Shown piece after piece: positions 37,502 through 45,969 of a stretch of 64,000 nucleotides of DNA; the first letter of the stretch is position 1, and each line of letters opens with the position of its first letter. The position numbers and the translations under genes are program-made. Under the pieces are notes generated by a model. That model worked only from the letters and a program-made list of their open reading frames with translations, searched no databases and was not told the DNA's origin. Source of the DNA: Streptomyces sp. SW4 (GTDB lineage: Bacteria > Actinomycetota > Actinomycetes > Streptomycetales > Streptomycetaceae); contig QKWM01000004.1 of the NCBI GenBank assembly GCA_003248315.1, forward strand, positions 1,178,001 through 1,242,000. Direction: 5' to 3'.

Positions 37502-38455
37502 CTACACGTCGATCCGGGACATCCGGCGGATGAGGACGAACCCGACCGCGTACAGCGCGAAGGCGACGATCACCGCGACCTGGCCGGCCGGGGAGCCCGT
37601 CATGCGCTCCAGGGCGCCGTCCTTCACCCCGTTCATCAGGAGCAGCGAGCCGATGCCGAGGACCGGGACGGCGTACGACGTCATGTTCACCTGGGAGAGC
37701 TGGGTGCGGATCTCGCGCCGGGTCTCCTTGCGCTCCTCCAGCGTCTCCGTCAGGTTGCGCAGCGCGCTGACGACCTGGCCGCCCGCGCGGTTGGACAGGA
37801 CGAGGGTGGTGACCAGGACGACCAGTTCCCGGGAGGGGAGGCGTTCGGAGAGTTCGCCGAGCGCCTCCTCCATCGACGCGCCGACCGCGAGCTGGGCGGC
37901 GACCTTGCCCAGTTCCTCGCCGGCCGGGGCCTCCAGCTCCTCCGCCGCCATCCCCACGGCCGTGCGCAGGGCGAGGCCGGCCTGGGTGGCGTTGGCCAGG
38001 ATGCGGGCCAGTTCGGGGAGCTGGTTGATGAACTTCTCGATGCGTTTGCGGCGCTGCCAGCCGAGGAACTGCGCGGCGAGCCAGACGCCCAGCACCCCCG
38101 CGATCGGCCCGAAGAAGGGGGCGAGGGCCGCGTGGCCGACCAGCCACAGTCCCGCGACGCCGGCGAGCATGCAGACGAAGAACTCGCCGGGGGTCAGGTC
38201 CAGGCCGGTCGCGGACAGCCGCAGTTCGAGGGTGCGGCCGAGGCGGGTGCGGCGCAGGCGCCGGTCGAGGCCGGGCACGTACCGTCTGCGGCCCGGGGGC
38301 GGGGCCTGCCCGGTGGCGGAGAGGCGGTCGACGAGGGCCTGGCGCTGGGCGCGGCCGGCCGCGTAGAAGTGCACGCCCGCCACGGCCAGGACACAGGTCA
38401 GCAGGGTGACGCCCGTGGTGAGGGTGACGAGGGTGGACAGTTCCATGGAGGGCAT
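37502..38455 (-). CDS. tadB: Tad pilus inner-membrane protein TadB (type II secretion F family)
   Basis: 317 residues. The F-domain is seen in INQLPELARILANATQAGLA, AAQLAVGASMEEALGELSER, LVVLVTTLVLSNRAGGQVVS and a final helix GQVAVIVAFALYAVGFVLI. N-terminal helices are LTTGVTLLTCVLAVAGVHFY and FFVCMLAGVAGLWLVGHAA. ATG at 38455 (MPSMELSTL) or 38446 can start the protein. It lies 10 bases after tadA, same operon. Confidence 0.93.
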   Translation of the reverse strand: MPSMELSTLVTLTTGVTLLTCVLAVAGVHFYAAGRAQRQALVDRLSATGQAPPPGRRRYVPGLDRRLRRTRLGRTLELRLSATGLDLTPGEFFVCMLAGVAGLWLVGHAALAPFFGPIAGVLGVWLAAQFLGWQRRKRIEKFINQLPELARILANATQAGLALRTAVGMAAEELEAPAGEELGKVAAQLAVGASMEEALGELSERLPSRELVVLVTTLVLSNRAGGQVVSALRNLTETLEERKETRREIRTQLSQVNMTSYAVPVLGIGSLLLMNGVKDGALERMTGSPAGQVAVIVAFALYAVGFVLIRRMSRIDV

Positions 38456-38464
38456 GGGCGGTAC

Positions 38465-39803
38465 CTACCTGCCTGCTTCTCGGGTGGCGAGCTGGGCCGC
38501 GTCGTGGGCCACGCCGAACGCCTGCGGGACGGGCTGGTTCGCCATGTGGAGGCGGTCGGCGGCGCGGCGCGGGAGGGGGTGGTGCGCGAAGGTGCCGTGG
38601 ACGCGGCCGTCCGGGGTCATGGGGCGCGCGGTGAAGCGGGCCACCGTGTTCAGGCGGTACGGCTCCCGCCGTGGCTGGTCAGCAGGGCGATCTCGGTGAT
38701 GCGGCGGGCGCCGTCGGGGAACCGGGCGAGCTGCACGATGACGTCGACGGCGCTGTTGATCTGGTCGTGCAGCGCGACGAAGGGGACCTCGACGTCCGAC
38801 ATGGAGGCGAGGGTCTGCAGCCGCATCAGCGCGTCCTCGGCGCTGTTGGCGTGCACGGTGGCGAGGGAGCCGTCGTGGCCGGTCGACATGGCCTGGAGCA
38901 TGTCGAGGGACTCGCCGCCGCGGACCTCGCCGACGACGATGCGGTCGGGGCGCATGCGCAGCGAGTTGCGGACCAGGTCGCGGATGGTGACCCGGCCCTG
39001 GCCCTCGACGTTCGGCGGGCGGGACTCCAGGCGGATGACGTGGCCCTGCTGGAGCTGGAGTTCGGCGGAGTCCTCGATGGTGATGATGCGTTCGGACTCG
39101 GGATGAGCCCCGACAGCGCGTTGAGCAGGGTGGTCTTCCCGGTGCCCGTCGCGCCGGACACGATGATGTTGAACCGGGCCTGCACCAGCCCGGCCAGCAG
39201 GTACACCATGTGCTCGTCCAGGGAACCGAGGCCGACGAGTTCCTGGAGGGTGAACGAGCGCGGGAAGCGGCGGATGGTGAGGGTGGCGCCGGTCAGGGAG
39301 AGCGGCGGGATGATCACGTTGACGCGTTCGCCGGACGGCAGGCGGGCGTCGACCATCGGATTCGACTCGTCCACCCGCCGGTTGACCGTGGAGACGATGC
39401 GTTCGATGGTCTGCATCAGCTGGTCGTGGGAGGCGAAGCGCAGGGGGAGCTGCTCGACGCGTCCGCCGCGCTCCACGAAGATCGCGTCCGGCCCGTTGAC
39501 CATGATCTCCGTGATGGAGGCGTCCTCCAGAAGGGGCTCCAGGATGCCGAGGCCGAGGGCCTCGTCGACGACCCGGCGGATCAGCTGGGACCGCTCGACG
39601 GTGGACAGCACCGGCCCTTCGCGGCTGATGATGTGGCCGAGGACCCGCTCCAGCCGGGCGCGGCGCTCGGCGGCGGCCAGGGAGCTCATCTCCGCGAGGT
39701 CGATCTCCTCCAGGAGCTTGGCCCGGTAGGAGGCGACCAGGTGGCCGTCCTCGCCCCGGCTGCCGTGCTCCTCGGGCGAGTGGATGCGTGCGCGCAGGCT
39801 CAT
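38465..39803 (-). CDS. tadA: CpaF/TadA family secretion ATPase (two frameshifts)
   Basis: About 445 residues; the hexameric motor that drives Flp pilus assembly. Motifs: SITEIMVNGPDAIFVERGG, NPMVDARLPSGERVNVIIPP, Walker A VSGATGTGKTTLLNAL, and, in another frame after about 39105, IITIEDSAELQLQ-type text and MRPDRIVVGEVRGGESLDML, STGHDGSLATVHANS (His box). A second break near 38658 puts the C-terminus (PYRLNTVARFTARPMTPDG and on to AQLATREAGR) in a third frame, ending at 38465. Both breaks look like a lost C or G. Start at 39803 (MSLRARIHSPEEHG). Confidence 0.93.
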
Positions 39804-39828
39804 GCGTCCGGTGCTCCTCGTTCCTCGG

Positions 39829-40396
39829 TCACTCGTCGGGGCGTCGAGCGGCATGGTCGCCGTCCGGGTGGCCGGGCCGAAGTCCCAGCCGGGGACGACG
39901 GAGGGGATGTCGACGGTGGCGGTGACCGTCACCTCGTCGCCGCCGTAGGCCGCGGGGCAGTCGGTGCCGTCGGCCAGCCAGCCGCTGACGGCGGCCGCGC
40001 AGGCCGACTGGGCGCTCTCGTCCAGGGAGGCGCTGCGCGCCCCCGCCCGGGCCGCGGTACCGGCCTGTTGGGCGGTGTAGGCGATCAGGCCGAGCTGTAC
40101 GGCGGCCAGGGCGACGAGGAGGAGGACCGGGAGGAAGCCGAGGTACTCGACGGCGGCCTGGCCGCGGTCGTCCGGCCGCCACCGCTTCCGGGCGCGCGCC
40201 GGCCGCTCCGCCGCGGGGAGGGGGCCGGCGGCTCCGGGCGGTGCGACCGCGTCGCCGGGGAGGATGTCCGGTGCTTCGGGGAGTACGGCATCTTCTCCGG
40301 GGAGTGCGGCATCTTCTGCGCCGAGTACGGCACCTTCTGCGCGGAGTGCTGCACCTTCTGTGCGGAGTACGGCATCTTCTCCGGGGAGTACGGCAT
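39829..40396 (-). CDS. TadE-like pseudopilin with N-terminal 7-residue repeats (two frameshifts)
   Basis: About 190 residues. It opens with about six copies of a heptad, consensus [MV]-P-[YH]-S-[PA]-[EQ]-K, then a Pro/Ala region (APDILPGDAVAPPGAAG), a basic stretch, and the prepilin-like site RG before QAAVEYLG with helix FLPVLLLVALAAVQLGLIAY. The external part has cysteines (QSACAAAVSGWLADGTDCP) and ends ATRTATMPLDAPDE. Frames change near 40279 (PYSP to EAPDIL) and near 39846. The strong GAGGAGGAGAAGG site before 40396 supports the first ATG, but any repeat could start the protein. Confidence 0.85.
40274..40396 (-). repeat. Tandem 21-bp repeats, each with ribosome-site-like and start-codon sequence
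   Basis: Five full 21-base units and one 18-base unit, read on the minus strand. Each starts ATGCCG or GTGC(C/A)G, continues (T/C)ACTC, and ends CGGAGAAG or CGCAGAAG directly before the next start codon. Units: 40396-40376, 40375-40355, 40354-40334, 40333-40313, 40312-40292, 40291-40274. Confidence 0.9.
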
Positions 40397-40397
40397 C

Positions 40398-40837
40398 TCA
40401 GTCCTTCTCCTCCTCGACCGCGCCCGCGTGGCCCTGCACGTCGAACGGGAAGCCGACCGCGCCCGGAAGAGAACGGGGACGCGGAGTGTCACGTCGGCCG
40501 TGACGAAGCCCCCGGCGGTGCCGCAGTCCACCGTGGCGTCCCCCTCCCACGCGCCCGGCAGCTTCTCCAGACCCGCGTCCCGGCAGGCGCCCTGCCGCTG
40601 GCCCGGGCTCGCCGCCGTACCCGCCCGTACCGCCTCGTCGGCAGCATTACCCGCGAGGGTGAACGTGTATCCCACGAGCACGAGCTGCCACAGCACGGCC
40701 AGGGTGAACAGGATCGCCGGGGTCATGCCGAGGAACTCGACGGTGACCTGACCCCGGTCGCGGCCGCCCCGGCCGTCTCCTCGGCCTCTCCACCGGCCGT
40801 CTCCCCGGCCCCTCCACCGGCCGTCTAAGGCACTCAC
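40398..40837 (-). CDS. TadE-like pilus assembly protein (one frameshift)
   Basis: About 146 residues. The N-terminus has repeated GRWRGRGD units (two copies and a degenerate third), then the prepilin-like site RG before QVTVEFLGM with helix PAILFTLAVLWQLVLVGYTF, and NAADEAVRAGTAAS, typical of TadE. Later CRDAGLEKLPGAWEGD and CGTAGGFVTADVTLRVPVLF. The frame breaks near 40468 after PVLF; the expected tail ends in EEEKD with stop at 40398. GTG at 40837 overlaps the CpaE stop (GTGA). A minor pilin or pseudopilin. Confidence 0.86.
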
Positions 40838-42089
40838 CCCCGATCTCCTTCCGCCGCCGGAAGCCCACCGCGCCGCGCTCGCCGCGCTGCCGGCCGACGC
40901 GGCGGTGGGCGCCCTCGGACGACGCGACCAGGCCGAGTTCGCCGGCCAGGCCCCACAGCGCCTGCTTCACCGCGCTCTTGTCGTCCAGTTCGTGCAGCCG
41001 CCCCGCGTCGACGGCGCCCTGCAGTTCCTTGAAGGCCGCGGGGACCGTGGTGCGGGCGACCGCCGTGCCGGTGATCCGCTGGACCAGCGCGGGCTGGATC
41101 TCCGTACTGCGCGTGTGCCGGTTGACGACGACGGTGGTCTCCTCGGCCTTGCGGATCTGCAGCCGGTCCCACATGCGCACCGCGCGCTTGGCGCCCCGGA
41201 CGGCGACCACGTCGGGGGTGGTGACCAACAGCGCCCGGTCGGCCATCTCCACGGCCGCCGCGCCGGCCCCGCCGAGCTGGGCCCCGCAGTCGATGACGAC
41301 CACCTCGTAGCGGGAGCGCAGGGCGCTGACGATCTGCCGGGCGGCGCGGTCGGTGACCTCCTCGCCGCGTTCGCCCTCGGCGGGGGCGAGGAGCAGGGCG
41401 ACGCCGGTGTCGTGGCGGTAGACGGCGTCGGCCAGGACGCGCGGGGAGATGTCGGTGATGGTGGCGAGGTCGGCGACCGAGCGGCGGAACTGGACGTCCA
41501 GATAGGAGGCGAGGTCGCCGGTCTGGAGGTCCATGTCGAGCAGGGCGGTGGGGCGGCCGGAGGCCTGCGCGGCGAGGGCGAGCTGGACGGCGGTGACGGT
41601 GGTGCCCACACCGCCCTTGGCGCCGCTGACCGTGACGACGGTGCCGCCGGCGCCGGTGAACACGTCGCCGCCGCTGCCCAGGTGGCGCCGTACACCGGCC
41701 GACCACTGGGCCACCGCCTGGACCCGGCTGGCCAGTTCCTCGTAGCTGAGCGGGAGGGCGACCAGGCCGCGGGCGCCGCAGTCCATGGCGGCCTGGAACA
41801 GGCCCGGGCCGGCGTCGGAGGTGACGAGGATGACGCCGACGGCCGGGAAGCGCAGGGCGACCTCGCGGATCAGCTCCAGGGCGGGGACGGGGCCGATGCG
41901 CTCGTGGACGACGACGACCTCGGGCAGTTCGTCGACCGACTCGGCGGCCAGCCGGGCGAGGGTGTCGACCAGCTGGGTGGAGTCGACGACGGGGGCGACC
42001 GGTTCGGCGTCCGGGAGCTGGCTGAGCAGCGTCGTGATGGACCGGACCGCGTCCGCGTCGCCGACCGCCGGGAGGATCCTCGTGGGCAT
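40834..42089 (-). CDS. CpaE/TadZ-like MinD-type ATPase
   Basis: 418 residues. A receiver-like N-terminal domain (residues 1-130; VVVVHERIGPVPALELIREV, ILVTSDAGPGLFQAAM) is followed by a ParA/MinD ATPase: deviant Walker A VSGAKGGVGTTVTAVQLALA, TALLDMDLQTGDLASYLDV and VVVIDCGAQLGGAG. TadZ/CpaE proteins place the Tad machinery in the cell. The natural stop is near 40834 after RRKEIGG; a lost G in a GGGGGG run makes the frame run on. ATG at 42089 follows GAGAGGCC. Confidence 0.92.
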
Positions 42090-42098
42090 GCGGGCCTC

Positions 42099-42806
42099 TC
42101 ACTTGTCCTTCGCGAGTTCGTACGTCCGGTCCTTGTCGGGGACCGAGCTGTCGCCGCCGGGTGCCACCAGCGCGAGCCGGACCCGCTCGGCGAAGGACTC
42201 GGCGTAGGTGAGGCGCTGGGCGTCGAGGGTGGACAGGGCGAAGGTGATCGGGACGGCGTCGGTGGGCTCGCGGTCGCGGCCGCCGTCCCCGGGCTCCAGC
42301 GCGGTGATCTCGCCGACGTCGATGACCTGGGCGTTGGTGACGATGATCTTCGACTGGTCGGGGGCGCCGTCCCGCTCGCCCTCGAAGGTGGCGTACACGT
42401 TCACCCGGGAGCCCGGCGTGATCTTGCCGGCCACGCCGGTCGCCGCGTCGATCATGATGGCGACCTCCTGCTGGCCGGGCCGCAGGGCGGGCTGGTCGAC
42501 GATCATGTCGCTCTGGAGCAGCGAGCCCTTCTTGAGCGTCGTCACCGCGATCTTGCCGCGTATCGCGGACAGGTCGGTGACCGCGTTCTCGGACAGCCAC
42601 CGCTCGGGCATCTCGACCCGCTCGAAGTCCTCGGCGCCGAGGGCCGTGTAGGGCTTCACGTCGGACTTCACCCGGTACGCGGTCACCTCCGGCCCGACCT
42701 TGGACTGCACGTCGTCGATGACGGACAGCACGCCGGCGAACGCGCCCAGGGCGCAGAGGACGGACAGGACCAGGAGGATCACGCCGCGGCGCTGGCGGGA
42801 GTTCAT
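42099..42806 (-). CDS. CpaB-like Flp pilus assembly protein with SAF domain
   Basis: 235 residues. A membrane anchor (RRGVILLVLSVLCALGAFAG) precedes a SAF domain (VKSDVKPYTALGAEDFERVE, AIRGKIAVTTLKKGSLLQSD) and the CpaB/RcpC region (QPALRPGQQEVAIMIDAATG, VAGKITPGSRVNVYATF, IIVTNAQVIDVGE). CpaB normally lies near the secretin; Gram-positives lack one, so here it is probably an extracytoplasmic platform part. ATG at 42806. The upstream gene reaches 42803, giving a four-base overlap. Confidence 0.9.
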   Translation of the reverse strand: MNSRQRRGVILLVLSVLCALGAFAGVLSVIDDVQSKVGPEVTAYRVKSDVKPYTALGAEDFERVEMPERWLSENAVTDLSAIRGKIAVTTLKKGSLLQSDMIVDQPALRPGQQEVAIMIDAATGVAGKITPGSRVNVYATFEGERDGAPDQSKIIVTNAQVIDVGEITALEPGDGGRDREPTDAVPITFALSTLDAQRLTYAESFAERVRLALVAPGGDSSVPDKDRTYELAKDK

Positions 42807-43779
42807 GAGCCGTGCAACCTCGTCGGGGGTGTGGGTGGTGCGCGGTCGGATGGAGGGTGGGCGGTGCGGTCGCTGCGGCCGCCGCTCACGTGGTGAGCAT
42901 GCGTCTCTCGTCGTGGGTGATGGCGCGGGCGTGCCGGGGCCGGCGCGGTGGCGGTCCTGGCCGGCCGGGGCGGGGTGGCGGAGCAGAAGACGCACCGGTC
43001 GCCGATGAGATGGATGCCGCACCAGTGGCAGGCGTTCTGGCGTACGGACGCGACGAGTTGGTAGAGGACGGACAGGTCGGGCAGGAAGGAGCAGAACTCG
43101 ACGAGCCTGCCGGTGCCCCACCAGCCGGCCGACTCGGCGGGCAGCGGGGTCTCCCGCAGCCCGGTCACGTTCCAGGACGGGGCGAGGGTCCCGGTGACCC
43201 AGTCGGACGGGAGCTGGCCCTTGGCCACGAGCATCCAGGTCCCGAACTCCGGGCCGGGCAGGGCGGCGTCGGGCCCGATGCGCACGAGCCGCGGCTCGGG
43301 ATGCGCCAGCACCCCGAACTGGCTCCCCGGCATCCACGACCGGGCGTGCGACTTCAGCCCGACGGGGACGCGGTCGAGCCGGGCGACGGAGCCGAGGAGC
43401 GCGCCGGCGTGCAGATAGTGGGTGAGCAGCCGGCCCGCGGAGGCGAGCACGCCGGGGCCGAGGTCGCAGGAGGCGAGCTGGCGCAGCTGGCGGGCGAGGA
43501 CGGCGAGCGCGAGCGGGGCAACGGGGGCCGGAACAGGGCGATGCGGTCGCTCTCCAGCAGCGAGCGGACGGTGTGCAGCCGGCGCCGCACGGCGGGCGGG
43601 GCGGCCTCGGAGGTCACGACGACCAGGTGCCCGTGCTGCTCGACCAGCGCCTGCACCTCGGCGAGCACCTGCTCCAGGGGCCGCTTGTCGACGTCCTGGA
43701 GGACGACCGCGGGCAGGGTCCGTTCGTCCAGCGGCGGCAGCGCCAGGTCGGCACTGGTCACGGCGATGGCAGTTGGCAC
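42803..43779 (-). CDS. Unknown protein with C-terminal CxxC...CxxC motif, first gene of the Tad operon (one frameshift)
   Basis: About 325 residues. GTG at 43779 (VPTAIAVTSADLALPP) follows GGGGAGCC. Segments: VVLQDVDKRPLEQVLAEVQ, HGHLVVVTSEAAPPAVRRRL, then after a break near 43525 LALAVLARQLRQLASCDLGP, HYLHAGALLGSVARLDRVP and PDLSVLYQLVASVRQ. A zinc-ribbon-like NACHWCGIHLIGDRCVFC and a Pro/His/Arg-rich tail end the protein. I do not recognise the family. Overlap with the CpaB-like gene ties it to pilus assembly or its regulation. Confidence 0.8.
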
Positions 43780-43916
43780 GCGCGGCTCCCCGTCTCCCCA
43801 TGCCCGCGGATGGGCCGGCGTCACTCCGGCACACCAGGACGACTTCACAGCGTGACTACGTGAGCACTGTATCCACGCGTCTGTGACCGGAGAACAGCGT
43901 TTCTGTAGCTTGAGGA

Positions 43917-43937
43917 CAACTTGCGTTGCACAAGTTG
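43917..43937. promoter_or_regulatory. Perfect palindrome upstream of the Tad locus
   Basis: CAACTTG and CAAGTTG flank CGTTGCA in a 7+7+7 inverted repeat, 138 bases before the first Tad-locus gene (start 43779) and just past the end of the DUF1266 gene. A good candidate operator for the locus; the binding protein is unknown. Confidence 0.5.
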
Positions 43938-43968
43938 CGCCAAAGCAGGACAGGTTGCCCGCGCGCTG

Positions 43969-44419
43969 CTACCGGAAGGGCAGCGTGAGCCAGGGGCTGC
44001 CGGGGTCGGACGTCAGGATCCGGTGGGCGTCGACCATGTCCGTGTACCAGGTGCCGAACTCCTCCTCGTCGAAGTGCAGGCAGCGGCCGAGGATGTAGCC
44101 GGCGGAGAAGTCCTGCCAGGAGCGGTAGGTGAGGGCGGCGGCCCGCCCGGCCTGTACGACGGCGGCTTCGGCCTCCTCGATGCTGCCGTACCGCGCCCCG
44201 AGCCCCAGCGGGCCATCTTGGAGGCCCGCCCGAGATCCCAGGCGTCGACGGACGACACGAACCGGTTCTCGGGAGGACGCCGTCGGCGCGCATGCGGGCC
44301 TGGTGGCGGTTGACCCTGTCGTTCCGCGTCTTGGCTTCGAGCAAGGCCTGCACGGTGTCGTTGGGTGGGGTCTGGGAGGGGGTATTGATCCGGTGGCCGG
44401 AAACCCGAAAGGCACTCAC
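43969..44419 (-). CDS. DUF1266 domain-containing protein (two frameshifts)
   Basis: About 150 residues. The N-terminus is MSAFRVSGHRINTPSQTPPN and LLEAKTRNDRVNRHQARMRA. The DUF1266 core reads, in three successive frames, DGVLPRENRFVSSVDAWDLG, RASKMARWG, LGARYGSIEEAEAAVVQAG, SWQDFSAGYILGRCLHFDEE and TWYTDMVDAHRILTSDPGSP. Breaks are near 44272 and 44205. DUF1266 is often found in Streptomyces near secretion or polymorphic toxin genes; its function is unknown. It reads toward the Tad locus. Confidence 0.82.
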
Positions 44420-44585
44420 ATTCCGGAAGAGTAGAAATCAACGCTTGCGCCTAAAACCCCAAACACATGCCACCGTCGACGCTACGCCGTGCCCCGCAGA
44501 GGACCGAACCGCGAAGGAGCATGGTGATCTCCCTCGTCTTCATGCCATTGACAGTCTGCAGCCTGCAGATACCCATCACCGTCGT

Positions 44586-44840
44586 TCAACAGAAAAAGGG
44601 TCCCCGCGACGGCGCCACACCTCGGGCCTGCAAGAAACTCGAGCACTCCGCATTATCGAGCGCCGTTACGCGAAGAGGCTCGTAGGAAGGCCGGAGGTGA
44701 ATCAACTCCACGGCCGGAAATACGACGTCGATTCTCGTACTGTAAACACGCGGCTGAAAGCTCCTCAGAAGCAAAACAGAATGCGACACGGAGTACTGCC
44801 AGACCTGGAATTTTCGATCCCACTCAATAACGCTACGCAT
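44586..44840 (-). CDS. Small unknown protein, orphan immunity-like cassette gene
   Basis: 84 residues from ATG at 44840 (MRSVIEWDRKFQVWQYSVSH; a TTG at 44864 would add 8). It has strand-rich text (LLLRSFQPRVYSTRIDVVF, VELIHLRPSYEPLRVTAL) and no signal peptide. Codon use is much lower in G+C than the neighbours. I do not recognise a named family; the pattern resembles small single-domain proteins found beside polymorphic toxins. It starts two bases after the stop of the ORF upstream, an operon-like spacing. Confidence 0.6.
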   Translation of the reverse strand: MRSVIEWDRKFQVWQYSVSHSVLLLRSFQPRVYSTRIDVVFPAVELIHLRPSYEPLRVTALDNAECSSFLQARGVAPSRGPFFC

Positions 44841-44842
44841 AT

Positions 44843-44998
44843 TCAACTTTCCGGCATCGGCCAAGCGGTCGGCTCCGGCACTCGCACGACCTCTCCGCCC
44901 TCATAGAAGGTTATACTACCCCAACTTCGATCACCAAGGCGAATCGCCTTTCCCACGTGATACATCTCCCCCTCCGTCGCAAACCAATTGTCACCCAT
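44843..44998 (-). CDS. Small unknown ORF next to an IS remnant
   Basis: 51 residues from ATG at 44998: MGDNWFATEGEMYHVGKAIR, then GSITFYEGGEVVRVPEP. The frame stays open upstream through the insertion-sequence end (SRLNAYRNG), so this may be the tail of a longer gene cut by the insertion. Low G+C. Perhaps the remains of an older toxin or immunity gene displaced downstream of the Rhs locus. No named family. Confidence 0.5.
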   Translation of the reverse strand: MGDNWFATEGEMYHVGKAIRLGDRSWGSITFYEGGEVVRVPEPTAWPMPES

Positions 44999-45020
44999 AC
45001 CGTTGCGGTAAGCATTCAGC

Positions 45021-45407
45021 CTGGATCCACCGTGTGAATCCTGAGCGGTTTTGCTGATCGGTTTCGGGTGGTTTTCTGGTTTCGGGCAGGGGTGGGTGCC
45101 GGATGGCCAGTCCGGTGGCGGGGTCTCCGAGGTCCTTCGGGTCGTGGGCGGGGCAGTCGGTCCGGCTGGTCAGGTGCGCAGGCGGTGACCGACGGCCGTC
45201 CAGAGGCCCTCCAGGGCCTCCAGCCAGGGCCATCGGCCGGGAAGTGCCAGGTCAGGGCGCGTGCACCCGCGGCAAGGCGGGCGGGACGGCGATCAGATGC
45301 CGACGGATGGTGCCGGTGCGGGCCTTGGCGTGGAATGTGGAGGCCAGTGCGCCGAGGGCGCGGGTGAGGTTGTGGGCGAGGGCGGCGAGGGTGAGTGAAT
45401 TTTCAGT
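45021..45407 (-). mobile_element. IS1380-type insertion sequence remnant (transposase C-terminus)
   Basis: The minus strand encodes NSLTLAALAHNLTRALGALA, KARTGTIRRHLIAVPARLA and ALTWHLPADWPWLEALEGLW, ending at TGA 45170-45172, matching the C-terminus of IS1380 family transposases. The right end, to CCTGGATCC near 45021, contains GTGAATCCTGAGCGGTTT, which looks like the terminal repeat. The transposase N-terminus and left end are missing. Its high G+C contrasts with the AT-richer DNA on both sides. Confidence 0.72.
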
Positions 45408-45492
45408 TCCGACTGCCCGGCCATGGCTCAGGGGAGGCCATTCCGCCTCTATGGCCAGGTCACATACCCCTGGGGCACGGCAGCAGGGCTTC

Positions 45493-45969
45493 TCACGGCG
45501 AATCGGCAGTATCTGGAAACTGACGCTGCAGTGATGCCACCGAGTCAGCTTCGCACAGGAGCATCGCCCGCAAGCTACGCTTCCCCTGACCCGGAATATC
45601 CGCCTTCCCCGACCAATATTTTATCGAATCAGAGAGAATCCGAAACAGAATCCGACGCTCTTCGCGCATATCTGGGAGAATACACTCGGCGTCGTCGATG
45701 GCTAGCAGAACGGAAGCGGCGGGAAGCCAATGCAGGTCCTGGAGGCAGTCCCGCAAGGCATCCCAGTTCCAGCCAAAGTAGTCAGGCAGCCGCAGATGCT
45801 CGTAGAATTGAGCAAAAACGCCGTCAGCATCTCCCATCTCTCGCCCAGCCATCCTGGCCGAGTAATGGAGACCGCTGGACGGCAAGGAACTTTTCACGGC
45901 AATCAGCGCATCGCCAGGCATGACAGTGACATGAGGCTCGGATTCATTCCATGGAAACTGCTCAGTCAT
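45493..45969 (-). CDS. Barstar family ribonuclease inhibitor (immunity protein)
   Basis: 158 residues. The barstar helix that plugs the RNase active site is RLPDYFGWNWDALRDCLQDL; the Asp residues in WDAL and RDC align with Asp35 and Asp39 of barstar. HWLPAASVLLAIDDAECILP and SIKYWSGKADIPG follow. The start, ATG at 45969 (MTEQFPWNESEPH), overlaps the stop of the Rhs gene by four bases (ATGA). It should neutralise the guanyl-specific RNase at the Rhs C-terminus, protecting the producer. Low G+C like the toxin tip. No signal peptide, as expected for a cytoplasmic inhibitor. Confidence 0.92.
   Translation of the reverse strand: MTEQFPWNESEPHVTVMPGDALIAVKSSLPSSGLHYSARMAGREMGDADGVFAQFYEHLRLPDYFGWNWDALRDCLQDLHWLPAASVLLAIDDAECILPDMREERRILFRILSDSIKYWSGKADIPGQGKRSLRAMLLCEADSVASLQRQFPDTADSP

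Noticed and set aside
36044..39106. A 1,020-codon plus-strand open frame over the Tad genes
   Set aside because: Antisense to TadB, TadC and TadA, all of which have clear motifs on the minus strand.
40274..40396. CRISPR-like short repeats
   Set aside because: Contiguous 21-base coding repeats without spacers, in frame with a TadE-like gene.
45021..45407. Intact insertion sequence
   Set aside because: Only the transposase C-terminus and one end are present; the left end and catalytic N-terminal part are missing.
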